Program-made: the position numbers and the translations under genes
In this document: positions 34,764-46,862 of the stretch, in pieces
How positions within the stretch are numbered: position 1 is the stretch's first letter
Layout of the letters: every line of letters begins with the position of its first letter
Assembly (NCBI GenBank): GCA_028292225.1
Contig: JAQGMV010000486.1
Coordinates: forward strand, 1-46,862
Direction of reading: 5' to 3'
Origin: Betaproteobacteria bacterium
GTDB taxonomy: Bacteria; Pseudomonadota; Gammaproteobacteria; Burkholderiales; SG8-41
DNA: 46,862 nucleotides
The notes under the pieces: generated by a model
Seen by the model: only the letters and a program-made list of their open reading frames with translations
What the model was told of the DNA's origin: nothing
The model's database searches: none

Positions 34764-35196
34764 CGCACTGTGCATCTTGACGGCCTCCGCGCGGGCGGGC
34801 GTGTTGCGCCAGCCCCGCGAGTTCGAGGCCGTCCTGCGGTCGGGGGTGCGCGTCTCGACCCGTAATTTCGTCGCGCGAGCCCTCGCCAACGGGGTCGACC
34901 GGCCCCGGCTCGGAATGATCGCGGGCAAGAAAGCCGCTTCACGCGCCGTCGATCGCAATCGAGCCAAACGACTGATCCGCGAAATGTTCCGTTGCGCCTC
35001 TTCGGGCTTCGGGGCATACGACGTGGCCATACAGCTGCGCAGTGATCTGCGCAGCCACGACAACGAATTCGTGCGCGCCGAGTTGCGTCACCTGCTCGAT
35101 TCATTGGCGCGCCGTTGCGCCGCTGACGCCGCCCGAGCGCCTACTCCCGGGACCCCGCCCGGTACATCACCCCGCACCTCACCTGACAGGCAGTAG
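34723..35196 (+). CDS. rnpA: Ribonuclease P protein component (start uncertain; TTG at 34777 is an alternative)
   Basis: [30 protein letters not shown]...[31 protein letters not shown]. Confidence 0.92.
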   Translation: MPAGPRDEPASPFDALCILTASARAGVLRQPREFEAVLRSGVRVSTRNFVARALANGVDRPRLGMIAGKKAASRAVDRNRAKRLIREMFRCASSGFGAYDVAIQLRSDLRSHDNEFVRAELRHLLDSLARRCAADAARAPTPGTPPGTSPRTSPDRQ

Positions 35197-35198
35197 CG

Positions 35199-36893
35199 AT
35201 GGACTCACAACGCCTCATCCTCTTGATCGTGTTCTCGATGTCGCTGTTCATGCTCGTCGACGCATGGCAGCGCGACAAGCAGCCGGTCGTGGCCCAGCAG
35301 CAGGGCCCTGCGAGCGCGCAGAAAGACGCGACGCTGCCTCCGGTACCGACGGACAAGCTGACACCACCCACGGCGGCCGCGACGCCGCAGGCGCCCATAG
35401 GGGCGCTAGCAAACGGAACGACCATCAATGTCGAAACCGATCTGGTCAAAGCCGAGATCAATACCATGGGCGGGGACTTGAGACGCCTCGAGTTGAAACA
35501 GCACCGTGACGTCGAAGACCCCAAACGAAATTTCGTCCTGTTCGAACAGCGCCCAGATCACGTCTACGTCGCCCAGTCCGGCCTCATCGGCGGCGATCTC
35601 CCGAATCATCGAACCGCATATACCGCCTCGAGCACCCAATACAAGCTTGCGGACGGCTCGAATGACGTCGAAGTCCGGCTCGAAGCGCCGCCGGTCAACG
35701 GCGTCAAGGTCGCGAAGATCTACCGCTTCCATCGCGGCACTTATCTGATCGACGTCGCTTTCGAAATCAGCAACGGCAGCGCTGCCGCGGTTCAGCCTCA
35801 CGGCTACGTCCAGTTCCTGCGCGATGACAAAGCGCCCGCAGGGGACTCGTCGATGGTGCCCACCTACACCGGTGTGGCCGTCTATACCGAGAAGGAGAAG
35901 TTTCAGAAAGTCGCTTTCAAGGATATCGAGAAAGGCAAAGTCTCGTATCCCAAGACCAGCACCGACGGCTGGATCGCGATGCTGCAACACTACTTTCTCG
36001 CCGCGTGGTTGCCGAAAAACGGCACTCAGCGCGAGTTCTACACGCGCCACGTCGACAACGGGCTGTATACCGCGGGAGTCGTGGTACCCGCGCCGGCGGT
36101 GCAGCCGGGCGCGACTGCGACACTCGACATTCCGCTGTATGCGGGGCCGCAGGAGCAGGACAAGCTCGCGAAACTCGCCCCCGGGCTCGATCTTTCGGTC
36201 GACTACGGATGGCTCACGATCATCGCGGTACCGCTGTTCTGGGTGCTCTCGTGGATACACGGCTTCGTGGGCAACTGGGGCGTGGCGATCATCCTGCTGA
36301 CGGTGATGATCAAGCTCATCTTCTACCCGCTGTCCGAAGCGAGCTATAAGTCGATGGGCAAGATGCGGGTTCTCGCGCCGAAGCTCCAGCGGCTGAAAGA
36401 GCAGTACGGCGACGACAAACAGCGCATGCAGCAGGCGATGATGGAGATGTACAAGACCGAGAAGATCAATCCGCTCGGCGGGTGCTTGCCGATCGTGGTG
36501 CAAATCCCTGTGTTCATTTCGCTTTATTGGGTTTTGCTCGCGAGCGTGGAGCTCCGCCACGCGCCTTTCATCCTGTGGATCCACGATCTCTCGCGGCCCG
36601 ATACTCTATTCGGTGTGTGGTTCGGAATGCCAGTCGGGCTCCTGCCGATCCTGATGGGCGCGACCATGATCATCCAGACCCGCCTGAATCCGGAGCCGCC
36701 GGACCCGGTCCAGGCGAAAGTCATGAAGATCATGCCGATCGCTTTCAGCGTGTTCTTCTTCTTCTTCCCCGCGGGTCTCGTGCTCTATTGGCTGGTCAAC
36801 AACATCCTGTCGATCCTGCAGCAATGGAACATCAACCGCCGCCTCGGGACAGCCCCGAAAGCCGGGACGAAAGCCGCGCCGAAGAAAAGCTGA
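35199..36893 (+). CDS. yidC: Membrane protein insertase YidC
   Basis: 564 aa: MDSQRLILLIVFSMSLFMLVDAWQRDKQP, GVAIILLTVMIKLIFYPLSEASYKSMGKMRVLAPKLQRLKEQYGDDKQRMQQAMMEMYK. Confidence 0.97.
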   Translation: MDSQRLILLIVFSMSLFMLVDAWQRDKQPVVAQQQGPASAQKDATLPPVPTDKLTPPTAAATPQAPIGALANGTTINVETDLVKAEINTMGGDLRRLELKQHRDVEDPKRNFVLFEQRPDHVYVAQSGLIGGDLPNHRTAYTASSTQYKLADGSNDVEVRLEAPPVNGVKVAKIYRFHRGTYLIDVAFEISNGSAAAVQPHGYVQFLRDDKAPAGDSSMVPTYTGVAVYTEKEKFQKVAFKDIEKGKVSYPKTSTDGWIAMLQHYFLAAWLPKNGTQREFYTRHVDNGLYTAGVVVPAPAVQPGATATLDIPLYAGPQEQDKLAKLAPGLDLSVDYGWLTIIAVPLFWVLSWIHGFVGNWGVAIILLTVMIKLIFYPLSEASYKSMGKMRVLAPKLQRLKEQYGDDKQRMQQAMMEMYKTEKINPLGGCLPIVVQIPVFISLYWVLLASVELRHAPFILWIHDLSRPDTLFGVWFGMPVGLLPILMGATMIIQTRLNPEPPDPVQAKVMKIMPIAFSVFFFFFPAGLVLYWLVNNILSILQQWNINRRLGTAPKAGTKAAPKKS

Positions 36894-36924
36894 GCGGCCC
36901 CAAGTGCGGGCATAATCAGGCGCC

Positions 36925-38262
36925 GTGGCTGACCGGGAGACCATTGCAGCAATCGCGACCGCCCCCGGCCGGGGCGGAATCGGGGTGGTGCGAGTTTCCG
37001 GCAGGGGACTCGGCGGCTTGGCGCAGGCGCTGACGGGTTCAAAGCTTCCTCCGCGCACAGCGGTGGTCAAGCGCTTTCACGACGCACACGGCGTCCCCAT
37101 CGACGAGGGGATCGCGCTTTACTTTCCGGCCCCTCATTCGTACACCGGCGAAGACGTGCTCGAGCTCCAAGGGCACGGCGGTCCTGTCGTGCTGCGCCTG
37201 CTGCTTCAGCGCTGCATCGAGCTCGGCGCCCGCGTCGCCGAACCGGGCGAATTCACCCGCCGCGCGTTCCTGAATGGAAAGCTCGACTTGGCCCAGGCCG
37301 AAAGCGTCGTCGACCTGATCGACGCGACGACCACCCAGGCTGCCCGCTGCGCAGTCCGCTCCCTCCAGGGGGAATTTTCCTCCCGCATACACGTGCTGAC
37401 CGCCGGGATCGTCGAGCTCCGCATGCTCGTCGAGGCCATCCTCGACTTCCCGGAAGAAGAGGTCGAAGCGCTGGATCGTACCGACGCCCAGAACCGCCTC
37501 GCCCACGTGCGAGCGGCGCTTGCCGACGTCCTCCAGGCGGCACGCCAGGGCAGCCTCATGCGTGAAGGCCTGCATGTGGTGCTCGCGGGACCGCCGAACG
37601 TCGGCAAATCGAGCCTCCTCAACCGGCTCGCCGGCGAGGACCTTTCTATCGTGACCGAGGTGCCCGGCACGACACGCGACACGATCCGGCAGGTCATCGA
37701 TCTCGGCGGGGTGCCGGCTTATATCATCGACACCGCCGGATTGCGCGAATCCGACGATCCTGTCGAGCGCATCGGCATTGAGCGCGCGTGGAAAGCGATA
37801 GCCACTGCCGACGCGATCCTGCTGCTGTCGGACGCAACCGCCGCGTGCGAGCCGGACGACGCGATCGCATCACGGCTTCCGGCCGACATTCCCCGCATCC
37901 ATGTGGTCAACAAGATCGACCTGGGGACGCTGTCCGCGCGCTCGGAGGCCCGGGGCGGCGAATCCCGCATCTGGCTTTCGGCCAAGACGGGGGAGGGCGT
38001 CGACGAGCTCCGGCAGGCATTGCTCAACGCGGTGGGATGGGAGGGCCATGGCGAAACCGCTTTTCTCGCCCGCGAGCGTCACTTGAGGGCATTGCACGCA
38101 GCTGCGACCCATCTTGGTGTGGCCGCCACCCACGCGGCGCAGCTCGAGCTTTTCGCCGAGGAGCTGCGCCTCGCGCACGACGCCCTGGCCGCGATCACCG
38201 GCGAATTCACCGCAGACGATCTCCTGGGCGAGATTTTCTCGCGCTTCTGCATCGGGAAATAG
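36925..38262 (+). CDS. mnmE: tRNA modification GTPase MnmE (GTG start)
   Basis: 445 aa: [57 protein letters not shown]-terminal FSRFCIGK. Confidence 0.97.
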   Translation: MADRETIAAIATAPGRGGIGVVRVSGRGLGGLAQALTGSKLPPRTAVVKRFHDAHGVPIDEGIALYFPAPHSYTGEDVLELQGHGGPVVLRLLLQRCIELGARVAEPGEFTRRAFLNGKLDLAQAESVVDLIDATTTQAARCAVRSLQGEFSSRIHVLTAGIVELRMLVEAILDFPEEEVEALDRTDAQNRLAHVRAALADVLQAARQGSLMREGLHVVLAGPPNVGKSSLLNRLAGEDLSIVTEVPGTTRDTIRQVIDLGGVPAYIIDTAGLRESDDPVERIGIERAWKAIATADAILLLSDATAACEPDDAIASRLPADIPRIHVVNKIDLGTLSARSEARGGESRIWLSAKTGEGVDELRQALLNAVGWEGHGETAFLARERHLRALHAAATHLGVAATHAAQLELFAEELRLAHDALAAITGEFTADDLLGEIFSRFCIGK

Positions 38263-38267
38263 CGCTA

Positions 38268-38283
38268 TGTTTCACGTGGAACA
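38268..38283. promoter_or_regulatory. parS site 1
   Basis: TGTTTCACGTGGAACA, one change from perfect palindrome TGTTTCACGTGAAACA; parAB downstream. Confidence 0.9.
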
Positions 38284-38304
38284 CGCGGGCGGCTTGGACG
38301 CGTA

Positions 38305-38320
38305 CGTTTCACGTGGAACA
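38305..38320. promoter_or_regulatory. parS site 2
   Basis: CGTTTCACGTGGAACA, same orientation, start-to-start 37 bp from site 1. Confidence 0.87.
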
Positions 38321-38406
38321 TCCCCCCGCGGCGCGCGTTCTAATCCGCCTCGAAATCGGCTATCATTCGCCCCCGCGTTGACCCTTGGTGGGCATCGCGT
38401 CCCGCT

Positions 38407-40305
38407 ATGTCGCAACCCATTGAAACCTTTGACGTAATCGTTGTCGGCGGAGGTCACGCCGGAACCGAGGCGGCGCTCGCAGCCGCGAGGATGGGGCGTT
38501 CGACTCTACTGCTGACGCATAACGTCGAAACCCTGGGGGCGATGTCGTGCAACCCGTCGATTGGCGGGATCGGCAAAGGACACCTGGTCAAGGAAGTCGA
38601 TGCGCTCGGCGGCGCGATGGCGTGCGCGACTGACGGGGCGGGAATCCAGTTTCGCATCCTGAACTCGCGCAAGGGCCCTGCGGTGCGCGCGACCCGGGCG
38701 CAGGCCGACCGGGTCCTGTACAAACACGCGATCCGCAGCCGGCTCGAAAACCAGCCGAACCTGCGCATTTTCCAGCAGGCGGTCGATGACCTGATGCTCG
38801 AGGGCGATCGCGTCGTCGGCGCAGTGACCCAGATCGGCGTCAGATTCCGCGCCCGCTCGGTGGTGCTCACGACCGGCACCTTCCTGTCCGGACTGATCCA
38901 CGTCGGGATGCAAAGCTACGAGGGCGGCCGGGCAGGGGATCCGCCCGCGGTCGGCCTCGCACGGCGCCTGCGCGAGCTCGAGCTGCCGGTCGGGCGGCTG
39001 AAGACCGGTACGCCGCCGCGGATCGACGGGCGCAGCATCGATTTTTCAGTCATGACCGAGCAGCCCGGAGACGATCCGCCGCCGGTGTTCTCCTTCATGG
39101 GCTCGAGCGCCCAGCACCCGCGCCAATTGCCGTGCTGGATCACGCATACCAACGCTGCGACCCACGAGATCGTGCGCGGCGGGCTCGACCGCTCGCCGAT
39201 GTTCGCAGGCGTCATCGAAGGCATAGGCCCTCGCTATTGCCCTTCGATCGAAGACAAGATCCACCGCTTTGCCGACAAGTCCTCGCACCAGATTTTCCTT
39301 GAGCCCGAAGGACTAACGGTCAACGAGTACTACCCCAACGGAATTTCGACGAGCCTGCCTTACGACGTGCAGCACGCGCTGGTGCGCTCGATCAAAGGGC
39401 TCGCGAACGCCGACATCACACGTCCCGGCTACGCAATCGAATACGATTACCTCGATCCGCGTGCGCTGAAAAGCTCGCTCGAGTCCAAGGCGATCGCCGG
39501 GCTTTTCCTCGCGGGCCAGATCAACGGCACGACAGGCTACGAAGAGGCCGCAGCGCAGGGGTTGCTGGCGGGGCTGAACGCGGCGCTGGCCGCGCGCGGC
39601 GATGAAGCGTGGAGCCCGCGCCGCGACGAAGCGTATCTCGGCGTGCTCGTCGATGACCTCATCACGCGAGGGGTGTCGGAGCCGTATCGGATGTTCACGA
39701 GCCGCGCGGAGTACCGGCTCTCGCTGCGGGAAGACAACGCGGATCTGCGACTGACTGAAACCGGCCGCCGCCTCGGGCTGGTCGACGATGCGCGCTGGAT
39801 CGCGTTCGAAGCCAAACGCGAAGCGATCGCGCGCGAGCAGGAGCGCCTGAAGACGACGTGGGTGCATCCGAAGGTGGTCGGCGCTTGTGATGCGCAGCGC
39901 GTGCTCGGACAGCCGCTCGAGCGCGAATACACCCTCGGCTCGCTGCTGCGCCGGCCCGACGTGTCGTATCCGGCGCTGATGACTCTCCCGGGCGCAGGCC
40001 CCGGTGTCGCCGATCCCCAGGTCGCCGAACAGGTCGAGATCCAGGCCAAGTATTTCGGCTACATCGAGCGGCAGAAAGAAGAGATCGAGCGCAACGAAGG
40101 CCAGGAAGGCGCGCGGCTTCCGGCCGACCTCGACTATTGCACCGTGCGCGGGCTCTCGATCGAGGTCCAGCAGAAGCTCAATCAGCACCGGCCGGAGACC
40201 CTGGGGCAGGCTGCTCGCATCTCCGGCGTCACTCCGGCGGCGATTTCGATCCTGCTCGTGCACATGAAGCGCGGATTCGCGCCCGCCGAACAGAAATCGG
40301 CATGA
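38407..40305 (+). CDS. mnmG: tRNA uridine-5-carboxymethylaminomethyl modification enzyme MnmG (GidA)
   Basis: 632 aa: [71 protein letters not shown]. Confidence 0.97.
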   Translation: MSQPIETFDVIVVGGGHAGTEAALAAARMGRSTLLLTHNVETLGAMSCNPSIGGIGKGHLVKEVDALGGAMACATDGAGIQFRILNSRKGPAVRATRAQADRVLYKHAIRSRLENQPNLRIFQQAVDDLMLEGDRVVGAVTQIGVRFRARSVVLTTGTFLSGLIHVGMQSYEGGRAGDPPAVGLARRLRELELPVGRLKTGTPPRIDGRSIDFSVMTEQPGDDPPPVFSFMGSSAQHPRQLPCWITHTNAATHEIVRGGLDRSPMFAGVIEGIGPRYCPSIEDKIHRFADKSSHQIFLEPEGLTVNEYYPNGISTSLPYDVQHALVRSIKGLANADITRPGYAIEYDYLDPRALKSSLESKAIAGLFLAGQINGTTGYEEAAAQGLLAGLNAALAARGDEAWSPRRDEAYLGVLVDDLITRGVSEPYRMFTSRAEYRLSLREDNADLRLTETGRRLGLVDDARWIAFEAKREAIAREQERLKTTWVHPKVVGACDAQRVLGQPLEREYTLGSLLRRPDVSYPALMTLPGAGPGVADPQVAEQVEIQAKYFGYIERQKEEIERNEGQEGARLPADLDYCTVRGLSIEVQQKLNQHRPETLGQAARISGVTPAAISILLVHMKRGFAPAEQKSA

Positions 40306-40973
40306 TCCTCGAGGACGGGCTCGCCGCGGAGCTCAAAAGCGGGCTCGCCGCGCTGCGGCTCAAAGTTGCGGGCGAGACCGAACGCAAGCTCCTCGACTAC
40401 GTCGCGCTGATCGCGAAATGGAACCGCGTGTACAACCTGACCGCCGTGCGTGAGCCGTCGAATATGCTGACTCATCATGTGCTCGACAGCCTTGCGGTCG
40501 CGCCGCATCTCACCGGACACATCCTGCTCGACGTCGGCAGCGGCGCAGGCCTGCCGGGCATACCGCTCGCGATCGCAAAACCGGATCTGCACGTGACCCT
40601 CCTCGACAGTAACCGCAAGAAGACGACGTTCCAGCAGCAGGCGGTGATCGAGCTCGGGCTTCAAAACGTCGAGGTCGCCAACTCACGCATCGAAGCGTGG
40701 AACCCGGGAGCACAGTTTGACATTGTCATATCGCGCGCTTTCTCCGACCTCGCGCAGTTCGTCGCGCTCGCAGGCCCGTGCTGCGCACCCGGCGGCGGCC
40801 TCGCCGCAATGAAAGGCATCTATCCGACCGAAGAGCTCGCGCGCGTGCCGTCGAGCTTTGCCGTCACTCGAGTCGTGCCGCTCGGAGTCCCCGGTGTCGA
40901 AGGCGAAAGGCATCTCGTGCTGATGCGGCGAGCGCAGCCGAACGGAGTGGATGCCGCAGAGGCCCGGGTATGA
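40302..40973 (+). CDS. rsmG: 16S rRNA (guanine-527-N7)-methyltransferase RsmG
   Basis: ATG at 40302 overlaps the mnmG stop (ATGA): [68 protein letters not shown]. Confidence 0.95.
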   Translation: MILEDGLAAELKSGLAALRLKVAGETERKLLDYVALIAKWNRVYNLTAVREPSNMLTHHVLDSLAVAPHLTGHILLDVGSGAGLPGIPLAIAKPDLHVTLLDSNRKKTTFQQQAVIELGLQNVEVANSRIEAWNPGAQFDIVISRAFSDLAQFVALAGPCCAPGGGLAAMKGIYPTEELARVPSSFAVTRVVPLGVPGVEGERHLVLMRRAQPNGVDAAEARV

Positions 40974-40992
40974 GTCGCGTCGAGACCCGCGT

Positions 40993-41775
40993 ATGACCCG
41001 CACCCTCGCGATCACCAATCAGAAAGGCGGCGTCGGCAAGACGACCACCAGCGTGAATCTCGCCGCGAGTCTCGGCGCGGCCAAGCGGCGCGTGCTGCTG
41101 ATCGACCTCGACCCTCAGGCGAATGCGACGATGGGCAGCGGCATCGACAAGCGCGCGCTCAAAGCGACGGTGTACCAGGTGCTCATCGGCTCCCAGGATG
41201 CCGCGTCGGTGAGGTTGCGCGCGCCTTCGGGCGAGTATGACGTCCTGCCGGCGAACCGCGAGCTTGCGGGGGCCGAAGTCGAGATGGTCGATCTCGAGCG
41301 CCGCGAAGTGCGCCTGAAAGAAGCGCTCGAATCGGTCGAAGGCGAGTACGACTTCATCCTGATCGACTGTCCGCCGGCGCTGAATCTGCTGACGTTGAAC
41401 GGCCTCACCGCGGCCGACGCGGTCATGATTCCGATGCAGTGCGAGTATTACGCGCTCGAAGGTTTGAGCGATCTGGTGGCGACGGTGAAGAAAGTGCGCG
41501 CGCACCTCAACCCGCGCCTCGAAATCGAAGGCTTGCTGCGGACGATGTACGACCCTCGCAACACGCTCGCGCAGCAGGTCTCGGCGCAGCTCCTCCAGCA
41601 TTTCGGCGACAAGGTCTACCGCACGGTGATCCCTCGCAACATCAGGCTCGCGGAAGCGCCGAGCCACGGCGTGCCGGTGCTCGAATTCGACAGAGCGTCC
41701 AAAGGCGCGCAGGCGTATCTCGCGCTCGCAGGCGAGATGCTCAACCGCACAGCACAGGCAGAACAGGTGTCATGA
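40993..41775 (+). CDS. parA: Chromosome partitioning ATPase ParA
   Basis: MTRTLAITNQKGGVGKTTTSVNLAASLGAAKRRVLLIDLDPQANATMGSGID; ORF is open from 40951. Confidence 0.95.
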   Translation: MTRTLAITNQKGGVGKTTTSVNLAASLGAAKRRVLLIDLDPQANATMGSGIDKRALKATVYQVLIGSQDAASVRLRAPSGEYDVLPANRELAGAEVEMVDLERREVRLKEALESVEGEYDFILIDCPPALNLLTLNGLTAADAVMIPMQCEYYALEGLSDLVATVKKVRAHLNPRLEIEGLLRTMYDPRNTLAQQVSAQLLQHFGDKVYRTVIPRNIRLAEAPSHGVPVLEFDRASKGAQAYLALAGEMLNRTAQAEQVS

Positions 41776-42626
41776 TGGCAAAACCCAAAGGGCTCGGACG
41801 CGGTCTCGATGCGCTGCTCGGCGACGACGACCCGCCGGTCGCGGTCGAGAGCGCGGATGGCTTGCGCACGCTCGGCGTCGACGAGCTGCAATCGGGCAAA
41901 TACCAGCCTCGATCGCACATGGAGCAAACCGCGCTCTCCGAGCTCGCAGAATCGATCAAGAGCCAGGGCGTGATGCAGCCGATCCTCGTGCGGCCGCTCA
42001 AAGCCGGCGGATACGAGATCGTCGCCGGAGAACGGCGTTGGCGCGCGGCGCGGCTCGCCGGCCTCACCACCGTGCCCGCACTGGTCAAGGAGATCCCGGA
42101 CCAGCAGGCGCTCGCAGCGGCCCTGATCGAAAACATCCAGCGAGAGGACCTCAACCCGCTCGAAGAAGCGATCGGCATCCAGCGCCTGACGCAGGAGTTC
42201 GGTCTGACTCACCAGGCGGTCGCCGAGACGCTCGGCCGCTCGCGCACCGCGGTGACCAATCTGCTGCGCCTGCTCGATCTCGCGCCGCCGGTGCGCGAGC
42301 TCCTCGGCCAAGGCCGTATCGACATGGGCCACGCACGGGCGCTGCTCGCGTTGCCGGTTGCAAAACAGATCGAGCTCGCGCGCGAAGCTGCGGGCAAGGG
42401 CTTGAGCGTGCGCGAGGTCGAGCAGCGCGTGTCCGCAGCGCTCAAAACGCCGCTGCAAGCGCAGCGCCCGCGCGCCGACCGCGACGTCGCGCGGCTCGAG
42501 GAAGAATGGTCCCAGCGCCTCGGCACCACTGTACAGATCAAGAGCTCGGGCAAGCGCGGCGGCAAGCTCGTGCTGTCCTACCGCACTCTCGATGAGCTCG
42601 ACCAGTTCCTCAATAAGCTCGGCTGA
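41772..42626 (+). CDS. parB: Chromosome partitioning protein ParB
   Basis: MMAKPKGLGRGLDALLGDDD...GYEIVAGERRWRAARLAGLTTVPALVKE, ALIENIQREDLNPLEEAIGIQRL. Confidence 0.96.
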   Translation: MMAKPKGLGRGLDALLGDDDPPVAVESADGLRTLGVDELQSGKYQPRSHMEQTALSELAESIKSQGVMQPILVRPLKAGGYEIVAGERRWRAARLAGLTTVPALVKEIPDQQALAAALIENIQREDLNPLEEAIGIQRLTQEFGLTHQAVAETLGRSRTAVTNLLRLLDLAPPVRELLGQGRIDMGHARALLALPVAKQIELAREAAGKGLSVREVEQRVSAALKTPLQAQRPRADRDVARLEEEWSQRLGTTVQIKSSGKRGGKLVLSYRTLDELDQFLNKLG

Positions 42627-42683
42627 CACGCCGCGCCGCCTTATGCATTGCCTCGCGCGGTGTAACGGCAGCCACTCGAGGTT

Positions 42684-42713
42684 TTGACTCGGGGCGTCCC
42701 AGCCGCGTATAAT
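42684..42713 (+). promoter_or_regulatory. Candidate sigma70 promoter of the atp operon
   Basis: TTGACT - 18 nt - TATAAT, about 28 bp before the proposed atpI GTG. Confidence 0.7.
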
Positions 42714-42740
42714 TCCGCGGTTTTATTCGCGGGTGAAACG

Positions 42741-43956
<1,216 letters not shown>

Positions 43957-43988
43957 CGCTGTCTCCGCACTCGAACTCGTCCCAATAA

Positions 43989-44291
<303 letters not shown>

Positions 44292-44332
44292 ACCAGACAG
44301 TGGCGCCGCGTAGCCGCGGCGCTCCACAGGCT

Positions 44333-44803
44333 ATGAATATCAATCTGACATTGTTTGCGCAGGCCGCGACCTTCGCGATCTTCATCTGGTTTACGGCGAA
44401 GTTCGTGTGGCCGCACCTCGCTCGCGCGATCGAAGCCCGCCAGAAGCACATCGCGGAGGGACTCGCTGCGGCCGAGCGCGGCAAGCAGGACCTGGAGCAG
44501 GCCGCGGTGCGCACCGCCGACATGGTGCAGAAGGCGAAACAGCAGGCGCAGGAAATTCTCGCGCAGGCCGAAGGCCGCGCCACTCAGATCATCGAGGAGG
44601 CGAAAGTCGCCGCAGGCGAAGAAGGCTCGCGGCTGCTCGCCGGCGCCAAGGCCGAGATCGACCAGGAGGTCTCGCGCGCGCGTGAAACCCTGCGCACGCA
44701 GGTTGCGGAGCTTGCGGTTGCCGGCGCCGAACAGATCCTGCGCCGCGAAGTCGATCAGAAAGCTCACGCCGACCTGCTCGCCGGCGTCCAGAGCCAGTTG
44801 TAA
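44333..44803 (+). CDS. atpF: F0F1 ATP synthase subunit B
   Basis: [57 protein letters not shown]. Confidence 0.96.
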   Translation: MNINLTLFAQAATFAIFIWFTAKFVWPHLARAIEARQKHIAEGLAAAERGKQDLEQAAVRTADMVQKAKQQAQEILAQAEGRATQIIEEAKVAAGEEGSRLLAGAKAEIDQEVSRARETLRTQVAELAVAGAEQILRREVDQKAHADLLAGVQSQL

Positions 44804-44810
44804 GGCACCC

Positions 44811-45347
44811 ATGGCAGAACTCGTTACCGTCGCGCGGCCTTACGCCGAGGCCACTTTCAAGCTGGCGCTGGAGAATCGCAACCTCACAGGCTGGTCGGAC
44901 ATGCTGTCGCTGCTCGACGGCGTCCTGAGCGACCCGTCAATCGCCGCGCATGTGAGCGACCCGAATCTCGACGCCGCGGCGCTGGAGAACCTGCTGCTCG
45001 GCGTCCTCGGCGACAAGCTCGACGGGCAGGGCCGCAATTTCCTGCAGGTCCTCATACACAACGGGCGTCTCACGCTGCTGCCGCAGATACGCGCGATGTA
45101 TGAAGAGCTCAAGCGCGAGCACGAAGGCGTCGTCGAAGCCGAGATCGTTTCGGCACTCCCGATGAGCGACGATCAGGTTCGCAGCCTCGTCGCGGCGCTC
45201 GAAGCAAAGCACGGCCGCAAGGTCAACGCCCGGGTCGAAGTCGATCCCGAGCTGATCGGCGGTGTGCGCATCGTCGTCGGCGACAAAGTGATCGACGCCA
45301 CCATACGAGGCAGGCTGGACGCGATGGCGGCCGCCCTCGCTCATTGA
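44811..45347 (+). CDS. atpH: F0F1 ATP synthase subunit delta
   Basis: MAELVTVARPYAEATFKLALENRNLTGWSDML ... EVDPELIGGVRIVVGDKVIDATIRGRLDAMAAALAH. Confidence 0.96.
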   Translation: MAELVTVARPYAEATFKLALENRNLTGWSDMLSLLDGVLSDPSIAAHVSDPNLDAAALENLLLGVLGDKLDGQGRNFLQVLIHNGRLTLLPQIRAMYEELKREHEGVVEAEIVSALPMSDDQVRSLVAALEAKHGRKVNARVEVDPELIGGVRIVVGDKVIDATIRGRLDAMAAALAH

Positions 45348-45475
45348 TAAAGCGGCAAGGTTCACGCCGCAAAGACCATTAGGACGCGGCATGCCTTACG
45401 CCGCAAAACGATTCGGGCGCCGCAGCCCTACGCACAGCACATGACGGCCGCTACACAGCCCCATTAGGAGTCAAC

Positions 45476-46862
45476 ATGCAACTCAATCCTTCCGAGATCA
45501 GCGAGCTCATCAAGAGCCGCATCAAGAACCTGGGCGGCACTGCCGAGGCCCGCACCCAAGGCACCGTCATCTCGGTGACCGACGGCATTTGCCGCGTCCA
45601 CGGCCTCGCCGACGTGATGCAGGGTGAGATGCTCGAGTTTCCCGGCAACACCTTCGGCCTCGCGCTCAACCTCGAGCGCGACTCGGTCGGCTCGGTGGTG
45701 CTCGGCCCCTACGAGCACATCACCGAAGGCGACATCGTCAAGACGACGGGCCGGATTCTCGAAGTGCCGGTCGGTCCCGAGCTGATCGGCCGCGTGGTCG
45801 ACGCGCTCGGCCAGCCGATCGACGGCAAAGGCCCGATAAACGCGAAGATGACCGACGTCATCGAGAAAGTCGCGCCGGGCGTGATCGCGCGTAAATCGGT
45901 TTCGCAGCCGGTGCAGACGGGGATCAAGGCGATCGACGCCATGGTGCCCGTCGGCCGCGGCCAGCGCGAGCTGATAATCGGTGACCGTCAGACCGGCAAG
46001 ACCGCGGTCGCGGTCGACGCGATCATCAACCAGAAAGGCAAAGACCTGTTCTGCGTGTACGTCGCGATCGGCCAGAAAGCCTCGACGATCAAGAACGTGG
46101 TGCGCAAGCTCGAAGAGCACGGCGCGATGGCGTACACGATCGTGGTCGCCGCTTCGGCGTCGGACTCCGCCGCGATGCAGTACATCGCCCCGTATTCCGG
46201 CTGCACCATGGGCGAGTACTTCCGCGATCGCGGCCAAGACGCGCTGATCGTTTATGACGACCTGACCAAGCAGGCTTGGGCGTACCGCCAGATCTCGCTG
46301 TTGCTGCGCCGTCCCCCGGGCCGCGAAGCGTATCCCGGCGACGTGTTCTATCTCCACTCGCGCCTGCTCGAGCGCGCAGCCCGCGTGAACGAGGATTACG
46401 TCGAGCGCTTCACCAAAGGCGAAGTCAAAGGCAAGACCGGCTCGCTCACCGCGCTTCCGGTCATCGAAACCCAGGCCGGCGACGTGACCGCGTTCGTTCC
46501 GACCAACGTGATCTCGATCACCGACGGCCAGATCTTTCTCGAGACCGACCTCTTCAACGCCGGCATCCGTCCCGCCATCAACGCGGGCATCTCGGTGTCG
46601 CGTGTGGGCGGTGCGGCGCAGACCAAGGTCATCAAAAAGCTCGGCGGCGGCGTGCGCCTGGCACTCGCGCAGTACCGCGAGCTCGCGGCGTTCGCCCAGT
46701 TCGCGAGCGACCTGGACGAGACGACCCGCAAGCAGCTCGAGCGTGGCCGCATGGTGACCGAGCTGATGAAGCAGCCGCAGTACCAGCCGATGCAGGTCGT
46801 GGAGATGGTGCTGACGCTGTTCGCCGTCAATAACGGCTTCTTCGACGATATCGACGTGAAGA
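45476..46862 (+). CDS. atpA: F0F1 ATP synthase subunit alpha, C-terminus cut by window edge
   Basis: [77 protein letters not shown]. Open at the right edge, so absent from the ORF track. Confidence 0.97.
   Translation, partial: MQLNPSEISELIKSRIKNLGGTAEARTQGTVISVTDGICRVHGLADVMQGEMLEFPGNTFGLALNLERDSVGSVVLGPYEHITEGDIVKTTGRILEVPVGPELIGRVVDALGQPIDGKGPINAKMTDVIEKVAPGVIARKSVSQPVQTGIKAIDAMVPVGRGQRELIIGDRQTGKTAVAVDAIINQKGKDLFCVYVAIGQKASTIKNVVRKLEEHGAMAYTIVVAASASDSAAMQYIAPYSGCTMGEYFRDRGQDALIVYDDLTKQAWAYRQISLLLRRPPGREAYPGDVFYLHSRLLERAARVNEDYVERFTKGEVKGKTGSLTALPVIETQAGDVTAFVPTNVISITDGQIFLETDLFNAGIRPAINAGISVSRVGGAAQTKVIKKLGGGVRLALAQYRELAAFAQFASDLDETTRKQLERGRMVTELMKQPQYQPMQVVEMVLTLFAVNNGFFDDIDVK

Noticed and set aside
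40973-41000. Eight-residue [11 protein letters not shown] between rsmG and parA
   Set aside because: Too short and likely chance; consistent with ordinary tight spacing before the parA ATG.

Overview
High-GC, betaproteobacterial-type chromosome segment around the replication origin region, almost fully coding. No rRNA, tRNA, CRISPR array, transposase, prophage or recognisable defence island was seen. From left to right: MoxR-type AAA ATPase (truncated by the window edge), PDZ-less trypsin-like protease, small Cys-rich secreted protein, orphan acyl-CoA carboxylase beta subunit plus acyl-CoA dehydrogenase, a decayed TctC remnant next to an intact TctC, cupin, amidohydrolase, COG0523 GTPase, central carbon cluster (class I fba, pyk, pgk, gap, tkt), ntrX-ntrY-DUF4390-rsmB-fmt-def, LysM protein, dprA, topB, gyrB, dnaN, dnaA, then rpmH, rnpA, yidC, mnmE, two parS sites, mnmG, rsmG, parA, parB and atpI-B-E-F-H-A (atpA truncated). 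I found no convincing wholly new multi-gene system. The best second-look items are: a three-copy ~55 bp palindromic intergenic element; an NtrX-like regulator whose AAA+ domain has lost its Walker A lysine, GAFTGA loop and Walker B aspartate; the TctC remnant; an 8-Cys secreted miniprotein; a 17-codon upstream ORF with a duplicated Shine-Dalgarno module before atpA; a stem-loop between atpE and atpF; paired parS sites between mnmE and mnmG; an AT-rich hairpin region between dnaN and dnaA; and missing yidD and smg genes at their usual loci.
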